From positions 17,709,676 to 17,773,675 of the forward strand of contig CATQJL010000316.1 in assembly GCA_958299035.1 (NCBI GenBank): a DNA stretch of 64,000 nucleotides. Reading direction: 5' to 3'. Positions 25,261 to 37,650 of the stretch are shown piece by piece; within the stretch, counting starts at the first letter, position 1; each line of letters opens with the position of its first letter. The notes beneath the pieces were generated by a model. It worked only from the letters and a program-made list of their open reading frames with translations. It had not been told where the DNA came from and made no database searches. The translations under genes were made by a program, and so were the position numbers. The DNA comes from Cylicocyclus nassatus. Taxonomy: Eukaryota; Nematoda; Chromadorea; Rhabditida; Strongylidae.

Positions 25261-28200
25261 TATATACTTACTTTGACACATTTTTTCCATCTCAGGCTAA
25301 TAAATCACTTTGAGTAAGAATGATTGCACTGGTCAGTTTTTATATCAAACAAAATGTGTTTTCGTATAGAAACCAAGTTTTTCGTTAACTTAAGATAGTG
25401 GGAACCGAGGAGGAGAAGCATACAAATCAAACTGACACTCATTCAAATCTTCCGAATGCCTTGTCAAAGCCTCACGTTGAAAAAAAAATTGAAACCTAAA
25501 AGTTTTGCTATAATTGCTTGAATTTTTTTCAAAGCAGACTAATCCTTTAATACACTAGCGGGATTTGCCCAAGATAAGTCTATTGAGCAATGGCATATAT
25601 GCAGAAAATATGGAAGATTTAACTTGACGTTCTGTTTCAGTTTTACAATAATTTATTCGATTTGCTAAATCCTCATACACAAATATTGAAACTTTAGTCA
25701 ATTTTAAATTCAATCATCTAGATCAATAGTGTGGGTCATGACCCATTTCTAGCCCTTATTTTTTAAGGAAAGTGGAGTTGATGCACTTTGGGCGTGCGTG
25801 GTCTTTACAGGTCGTTTGACCTTGCGTTTTAACAAACCTCAATAAAATGAAATAGATACCTGTTCATCATGTTTCAAAAAAAACGAAAAAAACTGTTTTT
25901 CGAGCACTAGCTCAGAAATTTTTGAATAAGAATTTGAAATCTTTTTTACACAAACACATAACAAGAGGGGGATACTTGGTGACCCTGGCTATTCATAATG
26001 ATTTGTGTATCAGAAAATGCGCCTTTCAATGCTTTTGCAAATAGTGTCTTCCATATCTGCGAAACAATAATCTGGATGAAGTTATGGTTATTTCATAAAC
26101 AAGTTGCGCTACTGCGGAGGGCCAAAATCATGAATATAAATTTGTTTTCCTTTTTAAATGCTGAATATGATCTAGATAGGTATAAATGTAATAGTACTAT
26201 TTAAGATTTTCTTCACTAGCTGCGGTAACTTAGAACAAATTGGTGATTTTAACTACCCAAAAGTACGCAAATTTTACGAAAAAAAGTTCATAACTTTTTC
26301 AAAAAATCATTTCGCAGATACCGAGCACAGATTTAGAATCAGCGTTACGAGTTGCAACTTACGATACACATCGCAATCCAAATGACCACGGTCACCGAGT
26401 ATCCTTTCCTTGTAAGAGCTAAAGCTTAGTTCCTATCAATATGCTAACCCTTTCCTTTTGGGATGTCACCATTGCAGTATTGGGGAAAAGAAAGAAAAAG
26501 CAAGAATCATGCCGCTTATGTTTTGTTCAAGTAGGCGCTTAACAGCAATAACTTTTATTTAGCAGAACTTCTACGTCTGACTCACGCGTTCTGCATTCTC
26601 TCTATTGTTTTTCCATAGAGGAGGCAAACTTTCCTTTCTTTTGTGAATTCTCCGTCTTTTATCGTCTAATATTGTCATTGTGATAGTTATTCGAGCTAAT
26701 TTAACCCATGACATAAAGGTGGGAAGTCATTTTGTTTTCCACTTCCTTCCGCCTCTCCACAAACTTCTTATTTAAGGCACTTACAGCAGTAACTTTAACC
26801 TTTTCTCCTCTCCCCATTCAATAAAAAGCAAGAACTAACCTCAAAAGGGGGAGCGGGATGTGAAATCGCTTAAGAGACTCTTAAATGTTCCTAAGCGATT
26901 GTTCCAACAGTGACGGGCGCACCGGATGTCAAAATTGCAAATTGAGGTGGGGTCTAAATCGATTTCGAAGTCCAGCAACTCTTCCTTTGTTACAAGTAGG
27001 CGAGCATATAATGGCCATTTTAACCTCTTAAAAAGTCGATAAAAATGACTCATAGATGGAATTACTCGAAATTGAGCAGGTTTCTTTTTTACAAGCCCAT
27101 TTCCAAGGTGGTTTTTCAGCTCAGAATTGCATAATTTTTGAGTTTCAGTTTTTAAAATAGTGAAATGTCTTTAGAAATTTTATGGTGAGATGTCTTTAAA
27201 GATTATAATGTCGAACTCAGCTCGTCATTTGATTTTAAAATCTACTTTCTAATCCTACTATGAACTGATAGGAGCTCCCAGAACAATCCTTCACATCCCA
27301 ATTAATTAAAAATTTTGCTTAGTATGACAAACTGTGAAAAAAATTTTTTTTGAAAGGCCAATTAGCATTTCTAGTCAATTTATCCTCTCCTAACGTTTTT
27401 GATGGTATCGCGAATGTGCTAGTTCTCTTCTTTTGATTCCGCAACCCTCTAGACGATTAGTTTCGAAGATAATTGGCAAGATGTGCCAAGTTGATGGCCG
27501 ATAGAAAGTTTTCTTGATTTCTCTATTTCTATTTCTGCTTTTTTACAAGATTAAACCATATAAGATGTCCTCAATACGATTTTTGTATTATTTTCTACCC
27601 TAACCTAAGTTTTCGTCTCGCCGTCCGCAGTCTAATTTACGCACTCATTGGCAAAATCCATTTTTCCTGAGACTCGTTTGAAATTACTGTTGGGCATACA
27701 ATTATTTGATAGAAAATCAAAGTACCTGGGTATTTTTGTTTTCGGCAGTCATCTATTTCCTTATGCGTCAAACATTATATCATAATGGTCTTATCTATGT
27801 ATGAAAACAAGCGCGTGATCTTTCTGAACCATACGTTCATTGTTTCAGGTTTACTCTTTATGAATTCAAAGTTTCTTAACCATTTCAGCCATAAAAATAT
27901 GCCTATGTACATAATTCTGCCATAATCCCTTATCTTTCTTCTAATCTTTTTTTGTTGGAATTTCTTGTTTTACGGCACAAAATCTTCCAAATCTTGCATC
28001 GAATTCTTCCTGGCTTCAGGCTTGAAGCAACATGTTAGCCATTAAACTACGTTTCCTCCTTCTTTCGATTTTTTTGTCACTTTTTTCATGTAGGATATAT
28101 GTACTTCATGTTAGTTTAATAATCAGAAAAAAAGCTTGGTTCGTGACCAAGGCTTGGCACAGGTGGCTTATAAGCAAGCTTGATATCTTTGGGACAAAAA

Positions 28201-28947
28201 GCTAGGGGGCTGTCGTTTTTGTGGGTCCGAAATTGAGTTTTTTAGTCCATGTTTCGTCTTTAGTCGATCCCTGTATTTCGGATAAGGGTCAAAGGGAACT
28301 TAGTAAGATTTTGAGTCAGAGGGATTTTGTTTTTCGTATGTTCGGAAAGCCAACTAGTGTTGAGCTCTGTTTGTGGCACCTTTAATCATTTTTGAATATT
28401 CTCTGTGTATTTGAATTTGTCAAGTCGTGTGAGTAATAGTTCATTGAAATTCAAAATCGGCTTTGTGTGTTTTGCTTTTTTTAAATAATGCAATACTTTA
28501 CAAGTTTAATAATTTTTACAATGATTCACTTATACCAGTTCACAGTGCACGTCATGTTACATTTTGATCCGACTTTCATCTCATTTGCGTTTTTTTCGTT
28601 TGAATCAATTTGAACGAGTTCGATTTAAATACAGTTCTGAACAGTTATTGATTCAAATTTATTTGTATTCCCTAAATTCAACAGAGATTTATAGCAAAAA
28701 TAATTGAGACTCGAAGCAGAAAGACTTCCTTCTCCTTTTCTGGAGTGGGCGTTTCGCATTCCCTACCTCATGTGCACTCTCGAGCCCATCTAACTGCACT
28801 ATTCACTTCTGCTGTTGACCTCATCGATTTCTTAAATTTATGTCAACAGTCTACCGGAATTTTCTCTGGACTTTCGTTCTACCGTGTAGTATCGCTGTTC
28901 TTCACCATTACCCTTACATTAGGCGACTTCCAGACAAATTATTCCAG
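25261..28947. other. AT-rich region upstream of the DOMON/cytochrome b561 gene
   Basis: I see no supported exon on either strand. The last few hundred bases should contain the promoter of the gene starting at 28948, but no unambiguous core element is visible. The frame at 28745-28951 overlaps the first exon in another phase and is a shadow. Confidence 0.4.
28941..28947 (+). promoter_or_regulatory. Candidate spliced-leader (trans-splice) acceptor touching the start codon
   Basis: ATTCCAG lies directly in front of the ATG at 28948, after an AT-rich run. In nematodes a TTTCAG-type acceptor placed at or just before the start codon commonly receives a spliced leader. An ordinary acceptor after an unseen 5' non-coding exon would look the same. 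Confidence 0.4.
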
Positions 28948-31900
28948 ATGATCACTAGAGAAGTGCTACTTGCGACGGGGCTTTTGATCGATGTAAGTTC
29001 TTTTCATAGATCGATTACTCTTTGTAAAAAGTATTTTTTTGCTTACCCCTTTGCAGCCGTACCCCTTGTACTTTGGAATTTATTTGAACGTGTAGAAAGT
29101 CTCTCAAAATCATCTTCAATTTTCTGATGATGCCTACTTACCTTATCAGAAATCATCTTAATTACCGTAATGGGTAAAATTTCTTTTATATCTGACGTCT
29201 AAATCTTTCTGACCCAGTATTTGTAATAAACATAGTCTTATATCGCCAAGAACTTTTTTTCAAATGTTGGCAGAGGTCCTCTTGTATTTTAGTATAGGAT
29301 TCAAGGCCTGATGAAGATTTTATAATCGAATTGCCGTTGGCAATAAACTACTGATCAAGAGCTCTCCTCGATACTTGCACCAGAGGTCCTCTTGTTTAAA
29401 AAAATTAAAGTTTCCACAATTATCGTAAGCCTATCGTACTAATGAGCCTATATTTGGCTTGGTACTTTTCGACTTATATAGCCTCATAAAAATTCGAGCC
29501 AAATTTGATCTTGATTTGGTAAATAAACAAAGGTTGAAAAGTTCCTGGTCTATATTTTCCTGCAAAAAAATGTTCCTTGCACTTAACCTCCTCGAATAAT
29601 TTTCTGCAATTTTTCCATTTATATAAAACCCTTCAAAATTTCCAGTCACAACCTAGCACCACCCACAGCCATTATTCCGCGTTTGAGTAGAAGGAAGAAA
29701 AAGTCGCAGAAATTTCCTGGCACCTCGCTCACAAAAAAGCAATTCTGCTTCATAAACTTTGTTCAGCAAAAAAAAAATTATTATAGAGCCAGTTTGTAAG
29801 AGGAAAAGCTTGTTTTTTTGTTTTTTAGAAAGATCAATGAGAAATGTGCGCGGAACAGAGGACCATGAAAATCTCAAAATCTAAGTTTTATAACTGTATT
29901 TTTGACAAATTATTAAACAATTAGCACAACTACGACAAGGCCAATTCTTCGATTACTGCCATTTCGGACCAGAGCATATTACGCAATGTTGAGTTTGCGT
30001 AATATTTTTGGTTACAGATGGGCCGTGACTCAATTTGCCAAAAAATTTCCATCGTAAACAATCAAAATCAACAACTTCAGAAAGCATACGACCCACCGGT
30101 GGGGCGCATTGTCCGAGATAACAGGGCACGTACGACCTACTGGTGGGTCGTATTGTCGTAATTATGTTAACTTTTTTCAGATCGTATATGCGCAATTTGA
30201 CGCTTCTACATGTGGATCACAGAAGGGTTGCTTATTCGCCCCACCTGGCTGTCGTCCTGGAACCGATTGCATGATCCAGTTCAGTTATGTGGTAAGGTCG
30301 ACTGAATTTATTCTTACAAATACTTATTGTAGCCTGTTCTTTACGGGTTGAAAACCGCATTACTTTCATATATAGCAAATGAAATCAGTGAGATTTGAGA
30401 CAACCGAAATACTATGGGTTATTTTCACTGGTTTCTGTCTTGGAAAATCGTAGAAAAAATGTTAGAAATCTGAAACTAAATGGAGATTTCACTTTTGAAG
30501 AAAGCTATATATTTATTCACTTAATCACTAGTGTTTTCAGAAATGGAGAAAATTTTTTATCAAGTTGAATAGAGGTTTTATCTATGAAAAACAGCCGAAT
30601 TCACATACCATAAAAGCAAGATGTGTTAAATCTGAAATCATGCTGAAATTGAAAAGCATCAAATCATTATCTCTTTTTCAAATTTTAGATTTATCTATAA
30701 TTTTTCGAAAGGCCTAATGTAACTTCTAAGGGAAATTTTCTACAAAAAAAAACTCTTGGTATTATACAGAACTTTTTTCGGATAGAATAAAAATAGAAGA
30801 AAAATATATTTTGTGTTCCTGTTTTCTCTTTTTTTGTGAAATATCGCGCACTCTTTTGTATTAGTGCAAATTTTGAAGGATATTTCTTATGTAAATTCCT
30901 AGGAGGAACTGTTGTGATATATTAGAGTGTTACATGAAGGTAGCTTGGAAATCTGAGCTTTTTAGCCTTCAAAGTTTGCCAAAAAATGGTATTAAAAATT
31001 CAAAAACCGGATTATTCATGTGTGACATGCACATATCAAAACTTCAGCCACCTCAGAATTTACTAGGAAAAATCTTTTGAGCAATTTATGAGTTTCCTCA
31101 GATGTTACACAACTTATGTGACTACCTAATATTTTTTAGGTAGATGGCCCCTTTTTGGACATGGAATTGGCGGGTACACCTAGCGTTACAAATGGATACA
31201 TAGCGGTAGGCTTCTCTCAGGACGACAGAATGGTGGGTCTTAAATTTTTTATTGCATGAGGTTCCTCACTATTTGAGTGCAAACAAGTGCATCAAGTCTA
31301 CCCACTTTAAAAAATGTTCCTTGCTCTAAGAAACGGTTCAAATGGTCTATGACTCAATTCTTTATTCTCCGTCCGAGACCGGAAAACGTCGCGCTAAAAA
31401 GTTTGCTTTCATTTTCCTCCGAGCTGAGTTGAGTTGAGTATATAAACAGACACTCGAAATGGGTGAGTCATAGTTGGGTCAAAGTATGCAACGAACACAG
31501 CCTGCTATTTGCACAACGGCATATTGCATGCCATAAAAAACGGCAGATTGGAAAAACCGAGAACGATGAATTTGCTGGGAAGTAGTTAGAGGGATAACAA
31601 CAAATGTACACAAACGAAGAATAGAAAAGTAATGGTAACAGAAATTATACAAGATTCAGTGATATGCAGAGAATGCAGAAAACTTTTGTGTTACGTCCAA
31701 ACCATTAGCAAATGATTTTTTACGCAAAATGCAAATGTAACCTTTAATTCAACTGGATTGGCGGCTGAAAGGCGGGGCCTTGTGACCTAGTTAAGGCCGC
31801 TCGCGTCCGCGACGCAGTCTGCGTCTCTTCCGCGCGCGTGCTCTCTATTATTCTCTAGGCTTAGTTAGGTCACGAAGCCTCGCCTTCCAGCCGCCAAGCC

Positions 31901-34900
31901 AGTAGAATCAAAGGGTATTTCTCCTATATGACGTTATTGAAGGGCGATGATATGGTGGTCTACTGTGCGAACTTCAATGGATCACCGGTTGGAGGTTTGG
32001 CGAGGAATGAGCCTCAAAAGGCAAATACTTTACTGGTGAGTTTATCTTTCCCATAATTATTGGAAAGGAATAATCTGAGACTTTTGCAGAGCAATGTTGG
32101 TATCCAAGATGTGAGACAAGCTGTTGTGAACGGTAATGCGCTATACTGTGCAATCAAGTGGGTGATTTGATATTTTTATTGATTTTTTACCTGTTTCTGT
32201 ACCTAAAATCATGCCAAATTGACCGAAAATTTTCTTGAGATTTGATTGTCACATCTTACAGCGGTACTAATATACATGAAAAATATGATCCCCAAAACTC
32301 TCGTAGCAAGAAAATTGAAATATACAAAAAGTTTACGAGAATTCTGGATACTCGACGTGCTTTACGTAGAGATTAGCTGCAGTTTCTTTGCAAAAGATTC
32401 ACATACGCTAATATCCCACAACTCTATGCAGAAGGCACAAGCGGAAGAAAAATGTTTGTTCTAGCTAACACAGCCTGAGTGTATACTCTTCTGCATTGGG
32501 TATGTGATAAGCGCTAAAAAATAGAAGCTTTTTTTGAACGAATTTCCGAAGGAATAGAGGACCCATATTAACTTTCAAGATAAGCGATTTTTTTGCAGGT
32601 TAACTTAGCTTTTGAAATTGTTCTTTCACATGAATTTGAAGTCTTAGGCCACGTTGTTTCGAAAATTGCTGTTTTGTTTTGTTTCCGCGCAGTTTCGCCC
32701 AGGATCCACGCTTTGCGCCATGAATCCATGCGAATTACAATCGCGGGGTCCAGTTTTGAGGGGATCTCGGCCGTTAGAGCACTACCTGAGCTGCCGGTTG
32801 GGCAGTGGCTTAGTTAGGGCCCCAAAATTACTATCCACGTTAAATCCCCATGAGTCCAGACTTGCATAGACGCTGCCTTTAAAGGACCGCCGTCGGCTAT
32901 TTCGGATCCTACCAAGGAGGAAATGAGGAGTTTTGGAACCAAAATGTTACCATATATAAATCTTAGGTGTAGAGCAGGTTTATGTAAGGATTTTGGAAAA
33001 CTTATGTGAAGTGGAAGTTTTGCCCCCCCCCCTCAGGCGGGCATCAGATGGGCAATAGTCCACCTAACTTGGGAAAAAAGTTGAGCATGCTTTCACGCAA
33101 GTTTTTCGAAAATAATTTTCATACTTTGTTTCTCAGTCCCATTGCGCATACACAGACTAAATTTTGTACCATATCGTCATCTGTGCGTTGCAGACGAGCC
33201 ATTTTTCCATATTTTGATAGTGAAAAATATTCAGAAAAAGCTTGTCACAACTTCCATTCACATAATTTTTTAATAGAACTCCTCATTCAAGTCCTACAGA
33301 CCCGTGTTCTTGCACGTACCAAGTTTTATGCTGTACTGTCATCTGTGCATTGCAAACGAGCTATGTTAATTCGCATCTCCACTCGCTAATTACGAGAAAT
33401 TTTGGAAAAAACACTTGGCACTTCCTCCATCTACATAAGTTTTCCATAATTTTTAAACCTTGTCTCCAGCAGTTTACGTTCATTCATTTACGCAATTTGG
33501 CACCATATCGTTAAGCATATATTGAAATCTAGTCATGTGTACGTGCTGTTCAAGTTTGCATCGATTAAGCGACGTCGCGAGTTTGGCAGTCAGCGACGAC
33601 GCGCGCGAAAGCTCAATTTAATGGAAAGAGCCCAGATTTGTCCATCGCTTGAACTATCTATTTTTCCCGGGCCCCAACTCGGTTCTCGCAAAAACGACAT
33701 CTCGTTTGCTTTTTTTCACCCAAAACGATTTCCAGCCTGTCATTTTCCCACATCGTGCCCGGCACTGAGCCTACCATGTGCAGACGTATGTCTCTACTAA
33801 ACTAAGCACTCGATGATTTCTTTCAGCCAGCGCATAGATTCAAACGAAGCTGGGTTGGTGAATCTCAATGGAACCTACTACATATTGCTTTCGAGTGGCC
33901 CAGTTGAGGGAAACCGTAAGTAATTCTATATTATAAAATGTCAAGGTAAATGCATTCTTGTCATCTTGCAGGACTTAACTATCATGGAACAAATCGTTAT
34001 GTACTACCACGTACAGTGTTATCTGCCTATGTACGAGGTGTAGGATTCGTCGGAGGTTGGCATTCTATAATACATACTTTATTTGAGTTTGGTTCAATTT
34101 AGTAATTTTTTAGGTTTGGGACGAGACGAAGGTGGCAGGTCGACTAATGATAGACTCATGATAGCACACGGTAAAAATCTAGGCTTTCTACGCCCAAAAC
34201 ACTTCAAATATAAAATTGTGAGCAAATTGCAGCCTCTTTCCAGGAATATTGATGGTTCTCTCGTGGTCGATCTTTCTATCAACTGGTATTCTTTTCGCTC
34301 GAAATTTCAAAGGACACTTCCCTGATACCACCTTATGTGGCCTGAAGCTTTGGTTCCATGTAGGCGTTTTATTTGGCTACCAAATTGCCTTCTAAAGTCC
34401 GTGAATTCAAGTTCCATCGCACTCTCAACATGATTGGAATTGGTGGAACAATTGCTGCATTCGTTGTAGTCTTCGTAGCTCATGATTGGCGATGGATCGG
34501 CCCTAAAGCGTATCAGTCTAAGGAACTTGTAAGTTATGTTTACTGTCAGTAAAGCCTTTGTACTCCATGTGGCGACTCGGTGGGCTCTTGACACCTAGAT
34601 GTTAAAGGCAGTGTCCGGGCAAAAAGTCGATTTTGAGATTTGGTGCTTACCCGATCCTATTCGCTATGCTGAATCCGAAAATTCACATTAGAAAGCGCGA
34701 AAACGGCAAATAAGGGCTCTAACGCAGTAGGGAAATCAGAAGTGGGCGGGACCTTCCCCACTGCGGATTTACGCTCCAAGCTTCCGGAGCGATCTTCTCG
34801 GTCCCGATTTCAAATCATGCATTTGCACCTGGCCTGTGGAGATCTCAGGGCGCTAGCAGAATTGAGAAATTGCTTCAGAAGCTGGGACCGTGAAATTCAC

Positions 34901-37537
34901 AGAGGGGAACGCTCCGCCCACTTCTGATTTCCCTCCCGCGTTAAAGCCCTTTTTCGCCGTTCTCGCGCTTTCCAATGTGGATTTTCGATGTCAGCATGGC
35001 GAATAGGCCCGGGTAAGCACGAAATCTCAAAATCGAGTTTTTGCCCGGACACTGCCTTTAACCCAGGCCTAGTGTTCGCCCAATATTAACGACGAACCTA
35101 TCCTGCTGCGTTATCTAACGCGCGACAGAAAGAACATGAGATAGATCAAGTTATTTATCCTTATGACAGCACACTACAGTCAAAATAGACGAAATAATAC
35201 TAAACTGTCTATACAACTAACAACATAGGACGAGGGCCGTCCCATGCTACCGATGCGCATCTACAAGTAATCTCAAAAATACATGTGGTTCTCGCGGTTT
35301 CGCGCAACAAATCTACCGCGCAATGCCCACGTTGTAAACGACGGCAATGCACGTTCCCTCCAACTCTTGTAGATGTTGGATCTCCAACTGACACTCAATT
35401 CCATTCTACTACGGCGCGTCTAAATGCGCTGACTAGAAGAATCCGTTTTTCAATCCGAAGAACGTCCGGCTTAACTACTCGTACAAAAAAGAACAGGAGC
35501 ATAGCGGCTGAAAGCGCCGCTTCATATAACTACCTGGTTGGCAACGAGTCAATAAAGGAGGGATCCTAAGACGATCGCAGCAACACACGTATCGGCTACC
35601 ATAATCGTCGCCGGATAGCGCGGTAACCGGTGATCGCGGCCTTCATGCCTCGTGGAGCTGTTTGCATGCGAGAAGCGATAATCTGGAACAATGTTTTGCC
35701 ATTATCTATGATGCACTTTGCGTGCTCGAACTTGGTGCTTGTGTTAGTCCAAGTCAATAAGTTGGGTAAAATGATGATTCTCTCTAAGAAAGGAAAGAGG
35801 AGAAAGCCACGCCCTTCAGAATCTTTAGTGTTTGTTTTCTAATTTTTTCGCAAACTTGCATTCTTCACATTGTTTAAAAAGGAGAGTGACGGAAGTTGAG
35901 ATTTTTTTTACAAAGGCAGCACTTTTTTTCAAAAGTCTATAGAATTTTACAATTATCTGCAAATAAACGAAGCTTACTTGATAATCATATGAAGATGGGG
36001 AATGGACGAGTAATAATGATAAGATTTGGTAGAGACATTGACATGATATGTTTTGCCTTTGTCCATATCTTCCACAAATTACTCAACTTTACGTGCTGCG
36101 CTCATAACGGTAGTCGGGAGAGGGAGCCCATGTATTGGTATGATATCCTCTACCCACACAAGGACTCAAATTTCTCATACTTCCTTGCCATAAATTTCAT
36201 ATTATAGAAGCAACTAGCTGGCTTACCCGGCTCCGCCCGGCCCTGTCAAAACACTACGAAGCTCTCATCCCTATTCCATTACAAGCTTTCGTGCCCACGC
36301 CTACATGCCAATTCACTATTCCCGCTGTTTTAGTAATCAGCACGCTCGATTAACCCTTCTGTGCCAACTCCCAGGTAGCTCAAACTTTGCAAAAAATCGA
36401 TAAAATCGATGTCGATCGGTAACGAAAAGTAGCCTATGACACCCGCCCGGCCCTGAAGTTTATGTGTGCCAAGTTTGGTCCGGATCAGTTCGGAAATGGA
36501 ATTTTCTATTCAGAACATACGCATACAGACAGACATACATACAGACAAACAGATATTCAGCTTTATATATAAGATTTGTGTTCATTACCGTAATCCATAG
36601 ATTCTTATTAGTCCTTTGAGACAGTGGATTACGGTAGCAGACGGTAGGTAAGCTGTTGTGTAAAACTCGAGAAGTCTTCATTTTGCTTTGATATTACCTT
36701 CGAACTCACCAATTTTGCAATGTCACGAAATTACGTCATACTGCTCATTATAGAACAACAGATGGAGTTCGGTACACGCAATGCTTGGTTTGATTGCTTG
36801 CGTTGTCGCATGGGCTCAGCCTCTTGGGGCTGTATTCAGGTACGTTTTTGTTCCTGATCCCCCCCCCCTCTCCCCCTTCCACCGTCCCACTCCACCTCAG
36901 GCACGCAAAACAATATTTTTGCAGGTGCCACCCAGATCACAAGGCGAGACCTATTTTCAATGTAGTACATGGTTTCTTTGGGGCAGGAGCGTGGCTATGC
37001 GCTGGTAAGCTACTCCTCTTGAATTTGTTTCTGATTTTTTGTGTAGCGTCTAAGAAACATTAAACTACAGCATAAATATATAAAAAAATATATTTTCAGT
37101 TGCCGCCATAATGATAGCCGTCGTACATTTTAAGGGCATGTTCAGCGACCGTGATGCTGCTCTTGGTCTTTTCATTGCGTTTACAGCAATAGCTGGACTA
37201 ACCATAATAGCCATGGAAACACTGACTTTCAAAGGTAACCCAAAAACAAAATTTAAAAAAGTTTACATTCATTGAAAAACTGATTTATTTTCAAGTTTGG
37301 TGGACTGGTCGACGTCGCGTTAGTGAAATGGAAATGGTTCGGGTGGGTGGTTCTAGTGGTAGCGCAGTCTCAGAAGATATCGAAAAGGTTACGGTAGAGT
37401 GCATTCAACCGCATAGCCAAATCTACGACTTTCAGGCTCAACGTCTACAATGGTTTATACTGCTCTTCTTCTTAGTTGTTGCTATCGGTACTGCCATTGC
37501 AATTTCGATTCTCATTGGACTAAAACCAAAATTGTAG
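28948..37537 (+). CDS. DOMON plus cytochrome b561 membrane redox protein (ferric-chelate reductase 1-like), 14 exons
   Basis: Exons: 28948-28992, 30181-30291, 31140-31232, 31943-32035, 32090-32157, 33827-33915, 33972-34055, 34114-34170, 34244-34359, 34412-34528, 36754-36839, 36925-37004, 37100-37234, 37296-37537. All junctions join in phase to 471 residues. Residues 1-19 form a signal peptide, with likely cleavage at VYA|Q. The DOMON domain (about 20-205) carries C26, C32, C39 and C45 in a CGxxxxCxxxPPGCxxxxDC motif. The b561 domain (about 210-390) has helices near 214-233, 257-279, 298-316, 333-358 and 366-388, with histidines H213, H254, H299 and H335 in the positions expected for two haems. 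A further helix at 444-466 precedes a short KPKL tail. The reeler domain of vertebrate FRRS1 is absent. The family moves electrons across membranes to reduce ferric iron or other acceptors; the substrate here is unknown. Introns hold several mobile elements. The acceptors of exons 4, 10 and 14 end in AAG, weaker than TTTCAG. Confidence 0.9.
30082..30160. repeat. Two palindromic units in intron 1 just before exon 2
   Basis: TACGACCCACCGGTGGGGCG and TACGACCTACTGGTGGGTCG occur about 43 bp apart. Each is itself nearly palindromic and is followed by CATTGTC or TATTGTC. The second unit ends about 25 nt before the exon 2 acceptor. The role is unknown: possibly paired protein-binding sites, or relics of element ends. 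Confidence 0.55.
31752..31903. mobile_element. Small TIR MITE in intron 3 of the b561 gene
   Basis: ACTGGATTGGCGGCTGAAAG at the left and its complement ending CAGCCGCCAAGCCAGT at the right. The inverted arms continue through GGCGGGGCCTTGTGACCTA. It is 152 bp long and ends only 39 nt before the exon 4 acceptor, so it now forms part of the immediate splice environment. Confidence 0.75.
33150..33545. repeat. Diverged tandem repeat in intron 5
   Basis: AAATTTTGTACCATATCGTC...TGTGCGTTGCAGACGAGCCA recurs about 165 bp further on as AGTTTTATGCTGTACTGTCA...TGTGCATTGCAAACGAGCTA. A weaker third unit near 33495 reads TTTGGCACCATATCGTTAAG. The 127-codon frame at 33006-33389 spans this repeat and is not a gene. 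Confidence 0.5.
34606..35057. mobile_element. MITE with TTAA target duplication in intron 10 (piggyBac-like)
   Basis: AGGCAGTGTCCGGGCAAAAA at the left is matched by the exact complement of AGGCAGTGTCCGGGC at the right. TTAA lies immediately outside both ends (34602-34605 and 35058-35061). The arms extend about 190 bp through TTTGAGATTT, the GGTAAGCAC zone and AAGTGGGCGG. A TTAA duplication is typical of piggyBac-type transposition. No transposase is present, so it would have been mobilised in trans. Confidence 0.85.
36214..36574 (-). mobile_element. Complete non-autonomous Helitron-like element (361 bp)
   Basis: On the minus strand it runs from TCTTATATATAAAGCTGAAT (preceded by A) to GGGTAAGCCAGCTAG (followed by T), so it sits between A and T as Helitrons do. 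A short GC hairpin (CCGG, loop, CCGG) lies about 13 nt before the CTAG end. Internal landmarks are the TCTGTTTGTCTG stretch, the CTGATCCGGACCAAACTTGG block and ATAGGCTACTTTTCG. It lies in intron 10 of the b561 gene, inserted against the direction of transcription. Confidence 0.8.
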
Positions 37538-37650
37538 AGTCTTCAAGCCATATGCTTGTCGAAACTTTCTGAATTGCCTTGATTGCTGCAGAGAGATCTT
37601 TGCTATATTTTTCATCTTTTCGTCATGCACAATAAGACCGCAAAACATTA

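Noticed and set aside
33006..33389. 127-codon plus-strand frame inside the b561 gene
   Set aside because: It lies within intron 5 and spans a diverged tandem repeat; it is not needed for the spliced product.
35285..35569. 94-codon frame with a CPRCKRRQC motif that looks like a zinc finger
   Set aside because: Single short Cys cluster without His partners, located in intron 10 of the b561 gene next to mobile elements; no splice sites in phase.
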